A DNA stretch of 64,000 nt from RGIG6165 sp045538835 (GCA_045538835.1 JAZQEF010000002.1:62001-126000); one strand, 5' to 3'; shown: positions 52,494-62,230, counted from the first letter of the stretch. Numbers and translations are program-made. The notes: generated from the letters alone by a model not told the origin.

Positions 52494-52856
52494 ATGATAA
52501 AAAGAGTTGTAATTGCAGGGTGCAGAGATTATAATAATTATGACGAGGCAAAACCCTATATTGATTTTTGTCTGTCTAATATCCGAAAAGAAAATAATAT
52601 TATCATCGTTTCGGGTTGTGCAAGTGGTGCTGATTCTATCGGAGAGCGCTATGCAAAAGAAAACGGGTTTGAAGTTGAAAAATACCCTGCTGATTGGAGA
52701 GCATACGGTAGGAGTGCAGGACCAAAACGAAATAAACAAATGGCAGAAGTCTGCGACTATATAATTTGCTTTTGGGATGAAAAAAGCAAGGGGACAAAAT
52801 CAATGATTGATTATGCCAGAAAATACAATGAACCCATTAGAATAAAGAAAATATAA
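52494..52856 (+). CDS. SLOG-family (DUF2493/YAcAr-like) nucleotide-binding protein
   Basis: 120 residues. Rossmann-like SLOG fold: KRVVIAGCRDYNNYDE at the start, the loop IIVSGCASGADSIGERYAKENG and PADWRAYGRSAGPKRNKQMAE, typical of the YAcAr/DUF2493 branch found in phage and conflict-related loci. May sense or process nucleotide-derived ligands; not shown for this protein. Divergent from the HTH gene and followed by a terminator. Confidence 0.82.
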   Translation: MIKRVVIAGCRDYNNYDEAKPYIDFCLSNIRKENNIIIVSGCASGADSIGERYAKENGFEVEKYPADWRAYGRSAGPKRNKQMAEVCDYIICFWDEKSKGTKSMIDYARKYNEPIRIKKI

Positions 52857-52882
52857 GGGCTTGGAAATTCCAAGCCCTTTTA
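52855..52882 (+). terminator. Terminator after the SLOG gene
   Basis: AAGGGCTTGGAA / TTCCAAGCCCTT followed by TTAAT. Confidence 0.8.
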
Positions 52883-52892
52883 ATATTTAAAC

Positions 52893-52937
52893 ACTGAAAT
52901 TCCACAAAGGAATTTCTACATTAATTCCGAATTCCTA
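52893..52937. repeat. Small palindromic repeat, copy 2
   Basis: GAAATTCC-ACAAA-GGAATTTC then TTAATTCCGAATTCC, matching the motif order of 22144-22197 with a shorter second hairpin. Confidence 0.55.
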
Positions 52938-52940
52938 ATT

Positions 52941-53963
52941 TTATATGCTTTCAAGCAGTTTATCAACTGCTTCTTCACTTGTTGCCCAGGAGGTGCAGAA
53001 ACGGATACACGAATTATTTTTATCAACTCTCTGCCAGTAACTGAAACCGAAATCTTTTGAGAGTTCTTCAAGTTTTGTATCGGGCAGTATCGGAAAAATC
53101 TGATTTGTCGGTGAGTCAAACAAGAACTCTATTCCCTTTTGTGCAAGTCCTGCTTTAAGTTTTCTTGCAAGTTTTATTGCATGGTGAGATATCTTAAAAT
53201 ATTCATCATTTTCAAACAGCGCCTCAAACTGAACACCTAAAAGCCTGCCCTTTGCAAGGAGACCGCCCTGCTGTTTTATGATGTATCTTAAATCCTTTTT
53301 CAAAGAGTCATTTACCACGACAAGCGCCTCACCAAAGAGCGCGCCCACCTTTGTCCCGCCTATATAAAAAGCATCGCATAGATTTGCAAAGTCTGTTATA
53401 TCAAGGTCATTCTCATCTGATGCAAGTCCGTATCCCATGCGGGCTCCGTCTATGTAAAGGTAAATTCCCTTACACTTGCAAACCTCATATATTCCCTTAA
53501 GTTCTGCCTTGGAATAGAGCGTTCCGCACTCTGTCGGGAAAGAGATGTATGCCATTGCAGGCTGAACCATATGTTCATGTGTAGAATCCGCATAGTGCGC
53601 ATCGACACACTCTGCTATCTGCTGTGCCGTTATCTTACCCTGCTCTGACGGCAGAGTTATAACCTTGTGTCCGACACTCTCTATCGCACCGCTTTCGTGT
53701 ACGCTTATATGTCCGCTTGAAGCAGCAATAACCCCCTGATGAGGACGGAGCGCCGCTTTTATAACAACGGTGTTAGTCTGTGTTCCGCCCACTAAAAAAT
53801 GAACGTCGCCATCTGTTTTGCATATCTCTTTTATTTTCTTGCGTGCATTATCACAGTGCTCATCCTCACCGTAACCCACAGACTGCTCCATATTCGTTTT
53901 TATTAGTGCATCAAGCACAGACTGTGTGCACCCCTCAGTATAATCACAATCAAATCTAATCAT
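52941..53963 (-). CDS. ltaA: Low-specificity L-threonine aldolase (PLP enzyme)
   Basis: 340 residues, beta-eliminating lyase family. Cleaves L-threonine/allo-threonine to glycine and acetaldehyde. Motifs: MIRFDCDYTEGC, GGTQTNTVV, the PLP Asp region LYIDGARMGYG and the Lys in YIGGTKVGALFGEA. The ATG at 53963 follows GAGG; a longer frame reaching 54059 overlaps the ABC-F gene and is unlikely. It starts two bases after the ABC-F stop, so coupled. Confidence 0.9.
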   Translation of the reverse strand: MIRFDCDYTEGCTQSVLDALIKTNMEQSVGYGEDEHCDNARKKIKEICKTDGDVHFLVGGTQTNTVVIKAALRPHQGVIAASSGHISVHESGAIESVGHKVITLPSEQGKITAQQIAECVDAHYADSTHEHMVQPAMAYISFPTECGTLYSKAELKGIYEVCKCKGIYLYIDGARMGYGLASDENDLDITDFANLCDAFYIGGTKVGALFGEALVVVNDSLKKDLRYIIKQQGGLLAKGRLLGVQFEALFENDEYFKISHHAIKLARKLKAGLAQKGIEFLFDSPTNQIFPILPDTKLEELSKDFGFSYWQRVDKNNSCIRFCTSWATSEEAVDKLLESI

Positions 53964-53964
53964 A

Positions 53965-55866
53965 TTATTCCTCACATAGCATAAGCCATTCTTCTGTATA
54001 GTTATCTCTGTCGTTTTTAAGTTTTTCAAGTTCAGCGCATTTTTCGGAAAGTAAAGCATAATCCGATGAAACTTCGGGAGAAGCCATCTCCTCAGTTAGA
54101 GTTTTTTCTCTTTCGTCACATTCTTCTATAAGTTTTTCAAGTTCACTTATACGCTTTTTCCTTGCGACATCTGCTGCGCGCTGTTTTTTTGAGCGGTAAT
54201 AAGAGTTTTCTTCCTTAGTTCTCTTCTCTTGCTTAACTGCCGCTTGCTCCAGCCTTTCAGCGCTTTTTTGCTCGGCATATATGTCGTAATTGCCGTCGTA
54301 CTGTTTTATTTCCCTGCCGTCTATCTCAATTATTCTGTCGGCAACCGCATTGATGAAATATCTGTCGTGCGACACAAAAATTAGATTTCCGTCAAATTCC
54401 GACAATGCTTTTTCAAGGCTCTCTCTGGTCAATAGGTCTATATGGTTTGTCGGCTCGTCGAGAATAAGCGTATTTGCCCTTGTCGCCATTAGCACAGCAA
54501 AGCAGACCTTTGCCTTTTCACCGCCCGAGAGCACTTTTATCTGTTTATAAACATTATCACCGTTAATTAAAACTCTGCCAAGAAGTCCCCTTGCCTCATA
54601 TTCAAGCAAGTTTTTAAAACGTGAACGTATCTCATCAAGAACAGTCTTTTCTCCGTCGAGACCCCGCCCCTCCTGCTCATAGTAACCTATTTTTGTATGC
54701 TTGCCCCACACTATTTCGCCGCCTTTTGGATATATCTCCCCAACAAGCGTTTTGAGCAGTGTGGATTTTCCGCAGCCGTTTACACCGATAAGAGCAATAC
54801 GCTCTCCCCTTTTCATTTCAAAAGAAACGCTGTCGCACAGAACATTATTTTCACCTGCAACTATGGGCAGATTACTTACTGTCAGCGCGTCTTTAACTGT
54901 CGGTGTGTCGTATTCAAAAGCAAACGAGGGTGAAGGCATATACGTTCTCGGCTTTTCCAGCACTTCCATATTTTCAAGTTGGTGAAGCCTGCTTTTTGCA
55001 GAGTTTGACGTGCTCGCCCTTGCGATATTTCGCTGTGCATAGTCGGTCATCGAGGCTATGCGTGCCTGCTGTTTTTCGTACTCTTTAAGCGCAAGTTCCG
55101 TGTCCATCTGTTTTTGCACTTTGAATGCGGAATAGTTGCCCCTGTACGCCTTTAATCTGTGGTCCTCAACGTCCCATATGCGATCAGTCAGTTTGTCGAG
55201 AAAATACCTGTCGTGCGATACTATAATAAGCGCACCCTTAAAGCCGGACAAATAGTCTTCAAGCCAACTGAGCGTAGCAAAATCAAGATGGTTTGTCGGC
55301 TCGTCAAGAATAAGCACATCGGGTGCTTCAAGCAAGAGTTTTGCTATGGCAAGACGTGTCTTTTCACCGCCCGAGAGAGTCCCCGTAGGTACAGTAAGAT
55401 CCCTGCCTGCAAAGCCCATACCCGACAGTACGCGGTTTATATGAAGATCCATATTATAACCGTCCTGCGCTTCAAAGATTGCCATTTCACGGTTGTACTT
55501 TTCTGTTATGGTCTTGTACTCTGTTGAAGAAGCATCAACATCTGCCATTTTTAAAGCAAGTTCATCTGCCCTTTTCTTTGCTTCAAGTGCGTCGGAAAAG
55601 GCATTTTTCATCTCCTGCTCAATGGAATTTGCGGTATCAAGGCCGCTGTTTTGTTCGAGAATTCCCACACGAAGATTTTTCGCCCTTGCTATATCGCCCT
55701 CATCTGATAGAAGTTTTCCCGTAATAAGATTTATCAGAGTGGATTTGCCTGCACCGTTTATGCCGACAAGACCTATCCTGTCCCCGGCATTTACGGTCGC
55801 ATTTATGTTCTCAAGCACTATTTTTTCGCCGAAATATTTATATACGCCCGAAATACCAACAAGCAT
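53965..55866 (-). CDS. ABC-F family ATPase (translation-type)
   Basis: 633 residues with two ABC domains and no membrane segments: Walker A GINGAGKSTLIN and GVNGCGKSTLLK, signatures LSGGEKTRLAIAKLL and LSGGEKAKVCFAVLM, Walker B VLILDEPTNHLDFATL and TLILDEPTNHIDLLT. The C-terminal ~80 residues form a coiled coil (KRTKEENSYYRSKKQRAADVARKKR) as in YdiF/Uup proteins. Acts on ribosomes. GGAGG precedes the ATG. Confidence 0.94.
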   Translation of the reverse strand: MLVGISGVYKYFGEKIVLENINATVNAGDRIGLVGINGAGKSTLINLITGKLLSDEGDIARAKNLRVGILEQNSGLDTANSIEQEMKNAFSDALEAKKRADELALKMADVDASSTEYKTITEKYNREMAIFEAQDGYNMDLHINRVLSGMGFAGRDLTVPTGTLSGGEKTRLAIAKLLLEAPDVLILDEPTNHLDFATLSWLEDYLSGFKGALIIVSHDRYFLDKLTDRIWDVEDHRLKAYRGNYSAFKVQKQMDTELALKEYEKQQARIASMTDYAQRNIARASTSNSAKSRLHQLENMEVLEKPRTYMPSPSFAFEYDTPTVKDALTVSNLPIVAGENNVLCDSVSFEMKRGERIALIGVNGCGKSTLLKTLVGEIYPKGGEIVWGKHTKIGYYEQEGRGLDGEKTVLDEIRSRFKNLLEYEARGLLGRVLINGDNVYKQIKVLSGGEKAKVCFAVLMATRANTLILDEPTNHIDLLTRESLEKALSEFDGNLIFVSHDRYFINAVADRIIEIDGREIKQYDGNYDIYAEQKSAERLEQAAVKQEKRTKEENSYYRSKKQRAADVARKKRISELEKLIEECDEREKTLTEEMASPEVSSDYALLSEKCAELEKLKNDRDNYTEEWLMLCEE

Positions 55867-55984
55867 ATGCAGACACCTCCTCCATTTGTAGTCTAAATTA
55901 TTTTATCTTAAAGGTTATAATATTGCAATAAATATTTATAAATGATATTATAATATATATATCTGGACTAAAAAGAGGTTCTTT

Positions 55985-58579
55985 ATGGATTTTAACAGTC
56001 TGCGTAAAGCGCACCCAACATTTGAATATAAAAGTTACGACTATTCGTATGCAGACGGTGTACTCTCTATCGTGTACACTTTTGTTATGGATGAACATAC
56101 ATTTACGCCCACATGGCGTATCCCCTGCATTTATGAGCCTGACTCATTTGCCGAAAAAATGATATTCTCACTCGGTATGGTAGAACTCATAAGTTATTGG
56201 AAATGTGCATGCTCTCCCGAAGTGGTAGTTTCCTGCGGCTCGCTTGACAGTCAGCAGATACACTGGTGGAAGAAACTCTATTTCAAGGGACTCGGAGAAT
56301 ACTTCTACCGCAACGGTATTGAGACCGATATTGATTCATTTATGAATCTCACCTCCTGCGGTAAGACGATAAGAAACGACTCTAACAGATATGAACTTGA
56401 TTCATATCTTATTCCCGTCGGCGGCGGTAAGGACAGCGTTGTCACTATGGAACTGCTCAGCCGCTTTGCAGACAAATGCAACACGTTCATTATAAATCCC
56501 AGAGGCGCAACTCTCGGCTGCGTAGAGGTCGCAGGTCTTTCCGACAGGCTTATCTCCGCACACCGCACTATCGACAAGCACCTTATTGAACTCAATTCGC
56601 AAGGTTACTTAAACGGTCACACACCGTTTTCGGCAATGGCTGCATTTTCTTCTTGCCTTGCGGCATACTTAAACGGCAAAAAATATGTGGTGCTTTCAAA
56701 CGAATCCAGCGCTAACGAAAACACCATTTCAGATGTGAATCACCAATATTCAAAATCTGCCGAATTTGAATACGACTTCCGCACGTATATGGAGAGTTAT
56801 ATCCCCTGCGGTGTCACATACTTTTCACTGCTCAGACCCTACAGTGAATTCCAGATAGCAAGATATTTTGCAAGATGTACCAAATACCACAGTGTGTTTA
56901 AAAGTTGCAATGTCGGCAGTAAGGAAGATATATGGTGCGGCAAGTGTCCCAAATGTCTGTTTGTCGCATTTATGCTTGCACCATTTATCGATGTGAAATC
57001 CATATTCGGCTGTGATATTTTGAATGACAGTGAACTCACAGATACGATGCTGGGGCTCATCGGCGCACTTCCCGAAAAACCCTTTGAATGTGTCGGCAGC
57101 AGAGATGAAGTCAACTCTGCCATTTGTCTTGCAATCGAAAAATATAAGGACGAAAAACTCCCCTATCTTCTTCAGTATTATCTCAATGCCGGTTATTTTG
57201 CAAAATACAGAAAAACGGCGCATAACTTTGACAAATATTTTGATGTGGGCCATTTTGTGCCGTCGCATCTTTTCTACACATTTGATGGAATGCTTGAAGG
57301 AACGGTGTTTGACAACAGAAAAGTTTTAATTCTCGGCTTTGGAGCAGAGGGTAAATCGACATACGAATATATAAAGAAATATTCAGTCGGTGCAAGCATA
57401 ACCATTGCCGACAGGAATGAGATTTCGGGCGACTATGATGCAAAATTCTGCTGTGGCGAAAATTATCAGTCTGCCATCTTTGAAGCAGATATAGTTATGA
57501 AAAGTCCCGGTGTGGTACTTGAAGAACTTCCGCCGGAGCAGATGTCAAAGATAACCTCACAGATAGAACTTTTTCTCGAAAAGCACAGGGACAGAGTTAT
57601 CGGTATTACAGGAACAAAAGGAAAAAGCACGACTGCATCCCTCATCTATCATGTGCTTCACAGCGTATATCCCGACACGCTTTTTGCAGGAAATATAGGA
57701 CTGCCTGCGCTGGATATAATGCCTCTTGTGAAAAAGAACGCGTATATCGTGCTTGAACTTTCATCGCATCAGACGGAGTATATCAAGGTGAGTCCCAAAT
57801 ACTCGGCGATACTCAATTTTTTTGAGGAACATCTTGACCACTACGGTACTTACGAAAAATATATCGAGGCTAAAAAGAATATATACAGATATCAGAAACC
57901 GACCGATGTATTTTTCTGTGAAAAGACCAACAAGAGCATTGATAATGTTCCCTCCAACCTCTTTACAGTCGGCGGTAATGTGAAAATATGGGGACAGAGG
58001 ATAACCTTTGAGGGTGCCTCCATAACAGTCGATGCAAACAAAGTGCCGATAAAGGGCAAACACAACCTTTCAAATATAGCGTTTGCATTCGGCATATGCT
58101 CAAAACTCGGCGTATCGGCTGAGCAGTTTGAAAAAGCGCTCTACACATTCGAGCCGCTTCCCCACAGAATGGAATATGTCGGCGAATATAACGGCGTCAA
58201 GTACTATAACGACTCTATAGCCACTATCCCCGAGGCATGTATAAATGCGATCCGCAGTATTCCTGCAGTCGACACGCTCATTTTAGGCGGTATGGACAGA
58301 GGAATCGATTATACAGGGCTCTGTAAATTCTTAAATAAGAGTCAGATATCAAATGTAATTCTCATGCCCGACACCGATAAGGTAATTTCATCTATGCTCA
58401 GCAAGGTGAAAAATGTGCACAGCGTCACTTCTCTTGAAGAAGCAGTTGAAATTGCAAAAAAGGTCACACCCAAAGGCAAGACCTGTCTGCTCTCACCCGC
58501 CGCATCGAGTTACAACATGTTTAAAAATTTTGCCGAACGCGGAAACAAATTCAAAGAATTAGTAAAAAAAGAGGTCTAA
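55985..58579 (+). CDS. MurL-MurD2 fusion (UDP-MurNAc-L-Ala-L-Glu epimerase plus ligase)
   Basis: 864 residues. Residues 1-~435 match MurL, the ATP-dependent epimerase of UDP-MurNAc-L-Ala-L-Glu: PP-loop-like IPVGGGKDSVVTMELL (residues ~144-158), NPRGATLGCVEVAG, and a Cys cluster DIWCGKCPKCLFVAF (~316-329). Residues ~445-864 are a Mur ligase of MurD type: VLILGFGAEGKSTYE, ATP loop GITGTKGKSTTASLI (~540-554), ELSSHQTEY, EEHLDHYGTYEKYIEAKK and GGMDRGIDYTGL. In Xanthomonas the two are separate genes working in series. AGAGG lies before the ATG. Divergent from the ABC-F gene; ends in a terminator. Confidence 0.85.
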   Translation: MDFNSLRKAHPTFEYKSYDYSYADGVLSIVYTFVMDEHTFTPTWRIPCIYEPDSFAEKMIFSLGMVELISYWKCACSPEVVVSCGSLDSQQIHWWKKLYFKGLGEYFYRNGIETDIDSFMNLTSCGKTIRNDSNRYELDSYLIPVGGGKDSVVTMELLSRFADKCNTFIINPRGATLGCVEVAGLSDRLISAHRTIDKHLIELNSQGYLNGHTPFSAMAAFSSCLAAYLNGKKYVVLSNESSANENTISDVNHQYSKSAEFEYDFRTYMESYIPCGVTYFSLLRPYSEFQIARYFARCTKYHSVFKSCNVGSKEDIWCGKCPKCLFVAFMLAPFIDVKSIFGCDILNDSELTDTMLGLIGALPEKPFECVGSRDEVNSAICLAIEKYKDEKLPYLLQYYLNAGYFAKYRKTAHNFDKYFDVGHFVPSHLFYTFDGMLEGTVFDNRKVLILGFGAEGKSTYEYIKKYSVGASITIADRNEISGDYDAKFCCGENYQSAIFEADIVMKSPGVVLEELPPEQMSKITSQIELFLEKHRDRVIGITGTKGKSTTASLIYHVLHSVYPDTLFAGNIGLPALDIMPLVKKNAYIVLELSSHQTEYIKVSPKYSAILNFFEEHLDHYGTYEKYIEAKKNIYRYQKPTDVFFCEKTNKSIDNVPSNLFTVGGNVKIWGQRITFEGASITVDANKVPIKGKHNLSNIAFAFGICSKLGVSAEQFEKALYTFEPLPHRMEYVGEYNGVKYYNDSIATIPEACINAIRSIPAVDTLILGGMDRGIDYTGLCKFLNKSQISNVILMPDTDKVISSMLSKVKNVHSVTSLEEAVEIAKKVTPKGKTCLLSPAASSYNMFKNFAERGNKFKELVKKEV

Positions 58580-58592
58580 CGACCTCTTTTTT
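58565..58592. terminator. Bidirectional terminator after MurL-MurD
   Basis: AAAAAAGAGGTC-TAAC-GACCTCTTTTTT; the stop codon is in the loop. Confidence 0.88.
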
Positions 58593-59511
58593 ATAAACTG
58601 AACAACGTTACGAATATCGGCATGGTAACCACTGCTGCAACAGTTGTGAAAATGTTGATTGCAGTTGCATAATCAGGCTCGTCATCCCTTATCTGCGCAA
58701 ACTGCATTACAGATGCGGCAGAAGGCGTTGTCGTAGCAATAAATGCTATAAGCATTATCTTTGACGCGTTTTCTACCGGCAAGCACGCCATAAGTCGCAG
58801 CAACGCAAGAGTTATAATAGGATACACGACCGTTCTCATAATAGTCACACGGTATATTCTTTTATCTTTTATAAGTTTCTTAAAATCAATGTCTGCAGCA
58901 AGAATACCTGCGATAAGCATACCAACAATTCCAAGCATACTGCCGAAAGAACTTGTTATATCCTTTACAAAAGCAGGCAGACGAAAACCCGTTGCCATCA
59001 TTACGACACCGATTGCAATTGCAATTATATTTACGTTGAATATTACTTTTTTTATGTTGAATTTTTTATCGGATTCGAAAACCCGTATGCCATGACTCCA
59101 CAGAAAAACAAGTTGTACCGACAAAAAAGCCGTAGAGTAAACAACCCATTCTTCGCCAAAAATAAACGACACTATAGGGATAATAAGATTTCCTGCATTG
59201 GGATACATAATTGACGTACGGTCAACAGCATTTTCCGAGATGAACTTTTTTTGTGCAACGTCAAGAAAAAGAAATACTATATGTAAAAGTATTGCTGCGA
59301 CGTAGGCAAAGAAAAGCCCCCTCACCACCGACGCTGACCTTTCAAAATCAAACGCATTTATTATTGCAGACGGCATAAGCAGATATAGCGCCAGTTTTGA
59401 TAAAACCGATGAATCACTGCATTTTACCACCTTAGTTTTGGCAATAATAAATCCTATTATCATAAAACAAAAAAGTTGCAATATTTTATATATAAGAAGT
59501 TTTGTTATCAT
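58591..59511 (-). CDS. AEC-family transporter (auxin efflux carrier type)
   Basis: 306 residues, ten helices in two five-helix repeats. Typical parts are LPSAIINAFDF in the first half, YPNAGNLIIPIVSFIFGEE, and ATTTPSAASVMQFAQI in the second. Bacterial members move malate, malonate or similar; the substrate here is unknown. It follows rlmH by 12 bp in the same direction. Confidence 0.87.
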   Translation of the reverse strand: MITKLLIYKILQLFCFMIIGFIIAKTKVVKCSDSSVLSKLALYLLMPSAIINAFDFERSASVVRGLFFAYVAAILLHIVFLFLDVAQKKFISENAVDRTSIMYPNAGNLIIPIVSFIFGEEWVVYSTAFLSVQLVFLWSHGIRVFESDKKFNIKKVIFNVNIIAIAIGVVMMATGFRLPAFVKDITSSFGSMLGIVGMLIAGILAADIDFKKLIKDKRIYRVTIMRTVVYPIITLALLRLMACLPVENASKIMLIAFIATTTPSAASVMQFAQIRDDEPDYATAINIFTTVAAVVTMPIFVTLFSL

Positions 59512-59523
59512 TAATTTCCCTCT

Positions 59524-60006
59524 TTACTTATGGTAAGTTTCTCCTCTGGACACTTTGAAGGCACGATAAAGCTGTTCTGCAAAAATAACCCTCATCAAAG
59601 TATGCGGAAAGGTCATTTTAGAAAACGACAATTTTACGTCAGAACGTTGCTTTACTCTATCAGACAAACCATATGAACTGCCTATTACAAAACAGATATC
59701 CGACCTGCCCGATAACGCCGCATTGTCAAGCATAGAAGAAAATTCCTCCGTCGTCATTTGCTTGCCCTCGACACAGAGCGATATTACAAGCGCGCCCCTT
59801 GGTATCTTTGATAAGATAACATCCGCCTCTTTTTCAAGTGCCGATTCTATCTCTTTTCGGGGTGCATTGTCTGATGAAAACCTTTCTTCATTTAACTGTA
59901 AAAGTTCAAACTTACAGTATGCAGAAAGCCTTTTTTCGTACTCTGCAAAGGCATCGGAAAAATATTTGTCGCGAAGTTTGCCAAGCGCAATGAGTTTAAT
60001 GTTCAT
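59524..60006 (-). CDS. rlmH: 23S rRNA pseudouridine-1915 N3-methyltransferase
   Basis: 160 residues, SPOUT family. MNIKLIALGKLRDKYF start, YEKRLSAYCKFE, DICFVIGSSYGLSD and SFSKMTFPHTLMRVIFAEQLYRAF are diagnostic. Overlaps the walJ stop by four bases; the pair order is conserved in Firmicutes. Confidence 0.96.
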   Translation of the reverse strand: MNIKLIALGKLRDKYFSDAFAEYEKRLSAYCKFELLQLNEERFSSDNAPRKEIESALEKEADVILSKIPRGALVISLCVEGKQMTTEEFSSMLDNAALSGRSDICFVIGSSYGLSDRVKQRSDVKLSFSKMTFPHTLMRVIFAEQLYRAFKVSRGETYHK

Positions 60007-60788
60007 ATTGCAAATATCCTTCCCGCTTCATCTCTTGGCGCGATGTCCACCGTCACTTCACCCGGTTTTACACCCTGTGAAATAAGTCTACCTATCGTTT
60101 CATTCATCGCAAGTTCTTTTGTGTTATTATTTACACTCAAGTGTGCAAGCATAAAATGGCACACCCCGTCCGATACAAGTCTGCATATGGTTTTTGCGCA
60201 GTCCTCATTTGACAGGTGTCCTTTATTGCTCTTAATCCTCGCAACAAGCGCAGGCGGATAAGGACCGTTTTCAAGCATATATGTATCGTAATTTGATTCA
60301 ATTATTACAAAGTCGGACTTTTTCATCAGTTCATATGCGCCGTCCGTCACATATCCCATATCTGTTGCTATCGTGAGTCTTTTGCCGTCTGCCGAGAAAG
60401 AATAACCCACACTCCCCTCAATGTCGTGAGGCGTTGAAAAAACATTTACCGATATATCACCGATTCTATATATGCTGTCGGTATCTATAAGCGTAAGTCT
60501 CGACGGCATCACATCACCGCAGGTGTCAAGCACATGGTCAAGCGTGCCGTAAGTTCCCATTACCGGCATGGAGTAGCGGTTTGCCAGCACTTTGAGTGCG
60601 GCAACATGGTCGCTGTGTCCGTGTGTAAGCAAAATGACATCTATGTCCGTCAAGTCATATCCGATTTTTTGCAGAGCGGTGCGAATCGTCTTGACATTTT
60701 TACCTGCATCCACAAGTATTCTTGTTTCACCGTATTCAACAAATGTGCAATTTCCGCTGCTGCCCGAAAACAAAGTACAAAATTTCAT
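60003..60788 (-). CDS. walJ: Metallo-beta-lactamase-fold hydrolase WalJ (YycJ)
   Basis: 261 residues. Starts MKFCTLFSGSSGNCTFVEYG, the YycJ hallmark, with the metal motif LTHGHSDHVAALKVLA and IATDMGYVTDG; SNEDCAKTICRLV and LAHLSVNNNTKELA follow. YycJ is linked to DNA end processing and to the WalRK wall-stress locus. ATG at 60788 after AGGAAAG; an upstream frame extension is not supported. Confidence 0.93.
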   Translation of the reverse strand: MKFCTLFSGSSGNCTFVEYGETRILVDAGKNVKTIRTALQKIGYDLTDIDVILLTHGHSDHVAALKVLANRYSMPVMGTYGTLDHVLDTCGDVMPSRLTLIDTDSIYRIGDISVNVFSTPHDIEGSVGYSFSADGKRLTIATDMGYVTDGAYELMKKSDFVIIESNYDTYMLENGPYPPALVARIKSNKGHLSNEDCAKTICRLVSDGVCHFMLAHLSVNNNTKELAMNETIGRLISQGVKPGEVTVDIAPRDEAGRIFAI

Positions 60789-60810
60789 TATATCTTTCCT
60801 ATATAATAAT

Positions 60811-60837
60811 ACCAACACGGGTTGTGTTGGTATTATG
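60811..60837 (-). terminator. Hairpin between murA and walJ
   Basis: AATACCAACAC / GTGTTGGTATT stem with a weak T-run; possible partial terminator. Confidence 0.5.
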
Positions 60838-60841
60838 TCAT

Positions 60842-62140
60842 TTAATTTGCTTTTTCAAGAACAGGACCGTCAGGAACGGTTATTTTCTTTATATCTGCGC
60901 CGAGCGCACGGAGTTTGCCTACAAAATCCTCATATCCGCGCTCGATATACTTGATATTGTCAATCTCGCTTGTGCCGTTAGTGGCAAGCGCCGCCATAAC
61001 AAGCGCCGCGCCTGCACGCAGGTCACACGCCGAAAGAGGTGCAGCCTTGAATTCTTCCACACCCTCGATCAAAGCAATTCTGCCGTCAACCGAGACATTT
61101 GCACCCATTCTCCGAAGTTCATCCATATACTTGAAGCGGTTGTCATATACGCCCTCCGTAAGTTTGCTTGCGCCGTCTGCAAGACACATCAGCACACCAA
61201 ACTGCGGTTGCATATCTGTCGGAAAACCGGGATACGGCATAGTTTTAAGATTTATCTTTTCAAGCCGTGCGGGGCCTTTTTCAACAATTATACTGTCATC
61301 AAGTTCGGTGACAGAGACACCCATTTCAACAAGTTTTGCCGAAATTGATTCCATATGCTTGGGAATAAGATTTTTTACTTCTATCCTGCCGCCCGTTGCC
61401 GCCGCAAGCGCCATATAAGTGCCTGCTTCAATCTGGTCGGGAATAATGGAATATGTGCAGCCGTGCAGACTTTCCACACCCTTGATCTTTATCGTTTCTG
61501 TACCTGCGCCCCTGATATCCGCACCGCAGGCATTGAGAAAGTTTGCAAGGTCAACTATATGCGGTTCGCGCGCCGCATTGTCAATAACCGTTACGCCTTC
61601 AGCAAGAACACCTGCAAGCATAACATTCATCGTTGCGCCGACAGAAACCACATCAAGATAGACCGATGAACCTTTGAGTTTTCCTTCCTTACAGGTAGCA
61701 TCAACAATGCCGCCCTCGCCGATACTGATATCGGCAGAAAGCGCTTCAAAACCCTTTATATGCTGGTCAATAGGACGTGTGCCGAAATCACAGCCGCCGG
61801 GCATAGCAACATGAGCCTCGCCGAATCTGCCCAAAAGCGCGCCTATAAAATAGTAGGAGGCACGAAGTTTTCTGACCATATCGTATGGAGGCTGTATGTT
61901 TTTTATATGTGTAGTATCTATTTCAAGAGTCGTCTTGTTTATCAGTCTGACCGATGCACCCATATACTGAAGCATTTCAGAAATATGACGGACATCGCTT
62001 ATATCGGGAATATTCTCTATTCTGACGGGTGCTTTTACAAGCACTGCAGCAGGAAGTATAGCAACAGCGGCATTTTTTGCACCGCTGACCGTAACTTCGC
62101 CGAAAAGCGGATGCCCACCGTTAATTACATACTTATCCAA
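60842..62140 (-). CDS. murA: UDP-N-acetylglucosamine 1-carboxyvinyltransferase
   Basis: First committed step of peptidoglycan synthesis, transferring enolpyruvate from PEP to UDP-GlcNAc. 432 residues with SGAKNAAVAILPAAVL, the catalytic Cys loop in AMPGGCDFGTRPIDQH (fosfomycin target) and YIERGYEDFVGKL near the C-terminus. Start is TTG at 62140 (DKYVINGGHPL) with GGAGG upstream. Lies inserted between walI and walJ. Confidence 0.96.
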   Translation of the reverse strand: MDKYVINGGHPLFGEVTVSGAKNAAVAILPAAVLVKAPVRIENIPDISDVRHISEMLQYMGASVRLINKTTLEIDTTHIKNIQPPYDMVRKLRASYYFIGALLGRFGEAHVAMPGGCDFGTRPIDQHIKGFEALSADISIGEGGIVDATCKEGKLKGSSVYLDVVSVGATMNVMLAGVLAEGVTVIDNAAREPHIVDLANFLNACGADIRGAGTETIKIKGVESLHGCTYSIIPDQIEAGTYMALAAATGGRIEVKNLIPKHMESISAKLVEMGVSVTELDDSIIVEKGPARLEKINLKTMPYPGFPTDMQPQFGVLMCLADGASKLTEGVYDNRFKYMDELRRMGANVSVDGRIALIEGVEEFKAAPLSACDLRAGAALVMAALATNGTSEIDNIKYIERGYEDFVGKLRALGADIKKITVPDGPVLEKAN

Positions 62141-62159
62141 ATATATTCACCCTCCGTTA

Positions 62160-62230
62160 TTTAAAATGTTTTTGCCGAACACCCTGTTCGGTTGTGTAGA
62201 GGTGTAAAGTTTTTCAACTTTACATATATT
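62160..62230 (-). other. Leader of murA with two small hairpins
   Basis: In the 166-bp gap before murA: CCGAACA/TGTTCGG and GTAAAGTT-GAAA-AACTTTAC. No clear promoter or known riboswitch. Confidence 0.45.
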
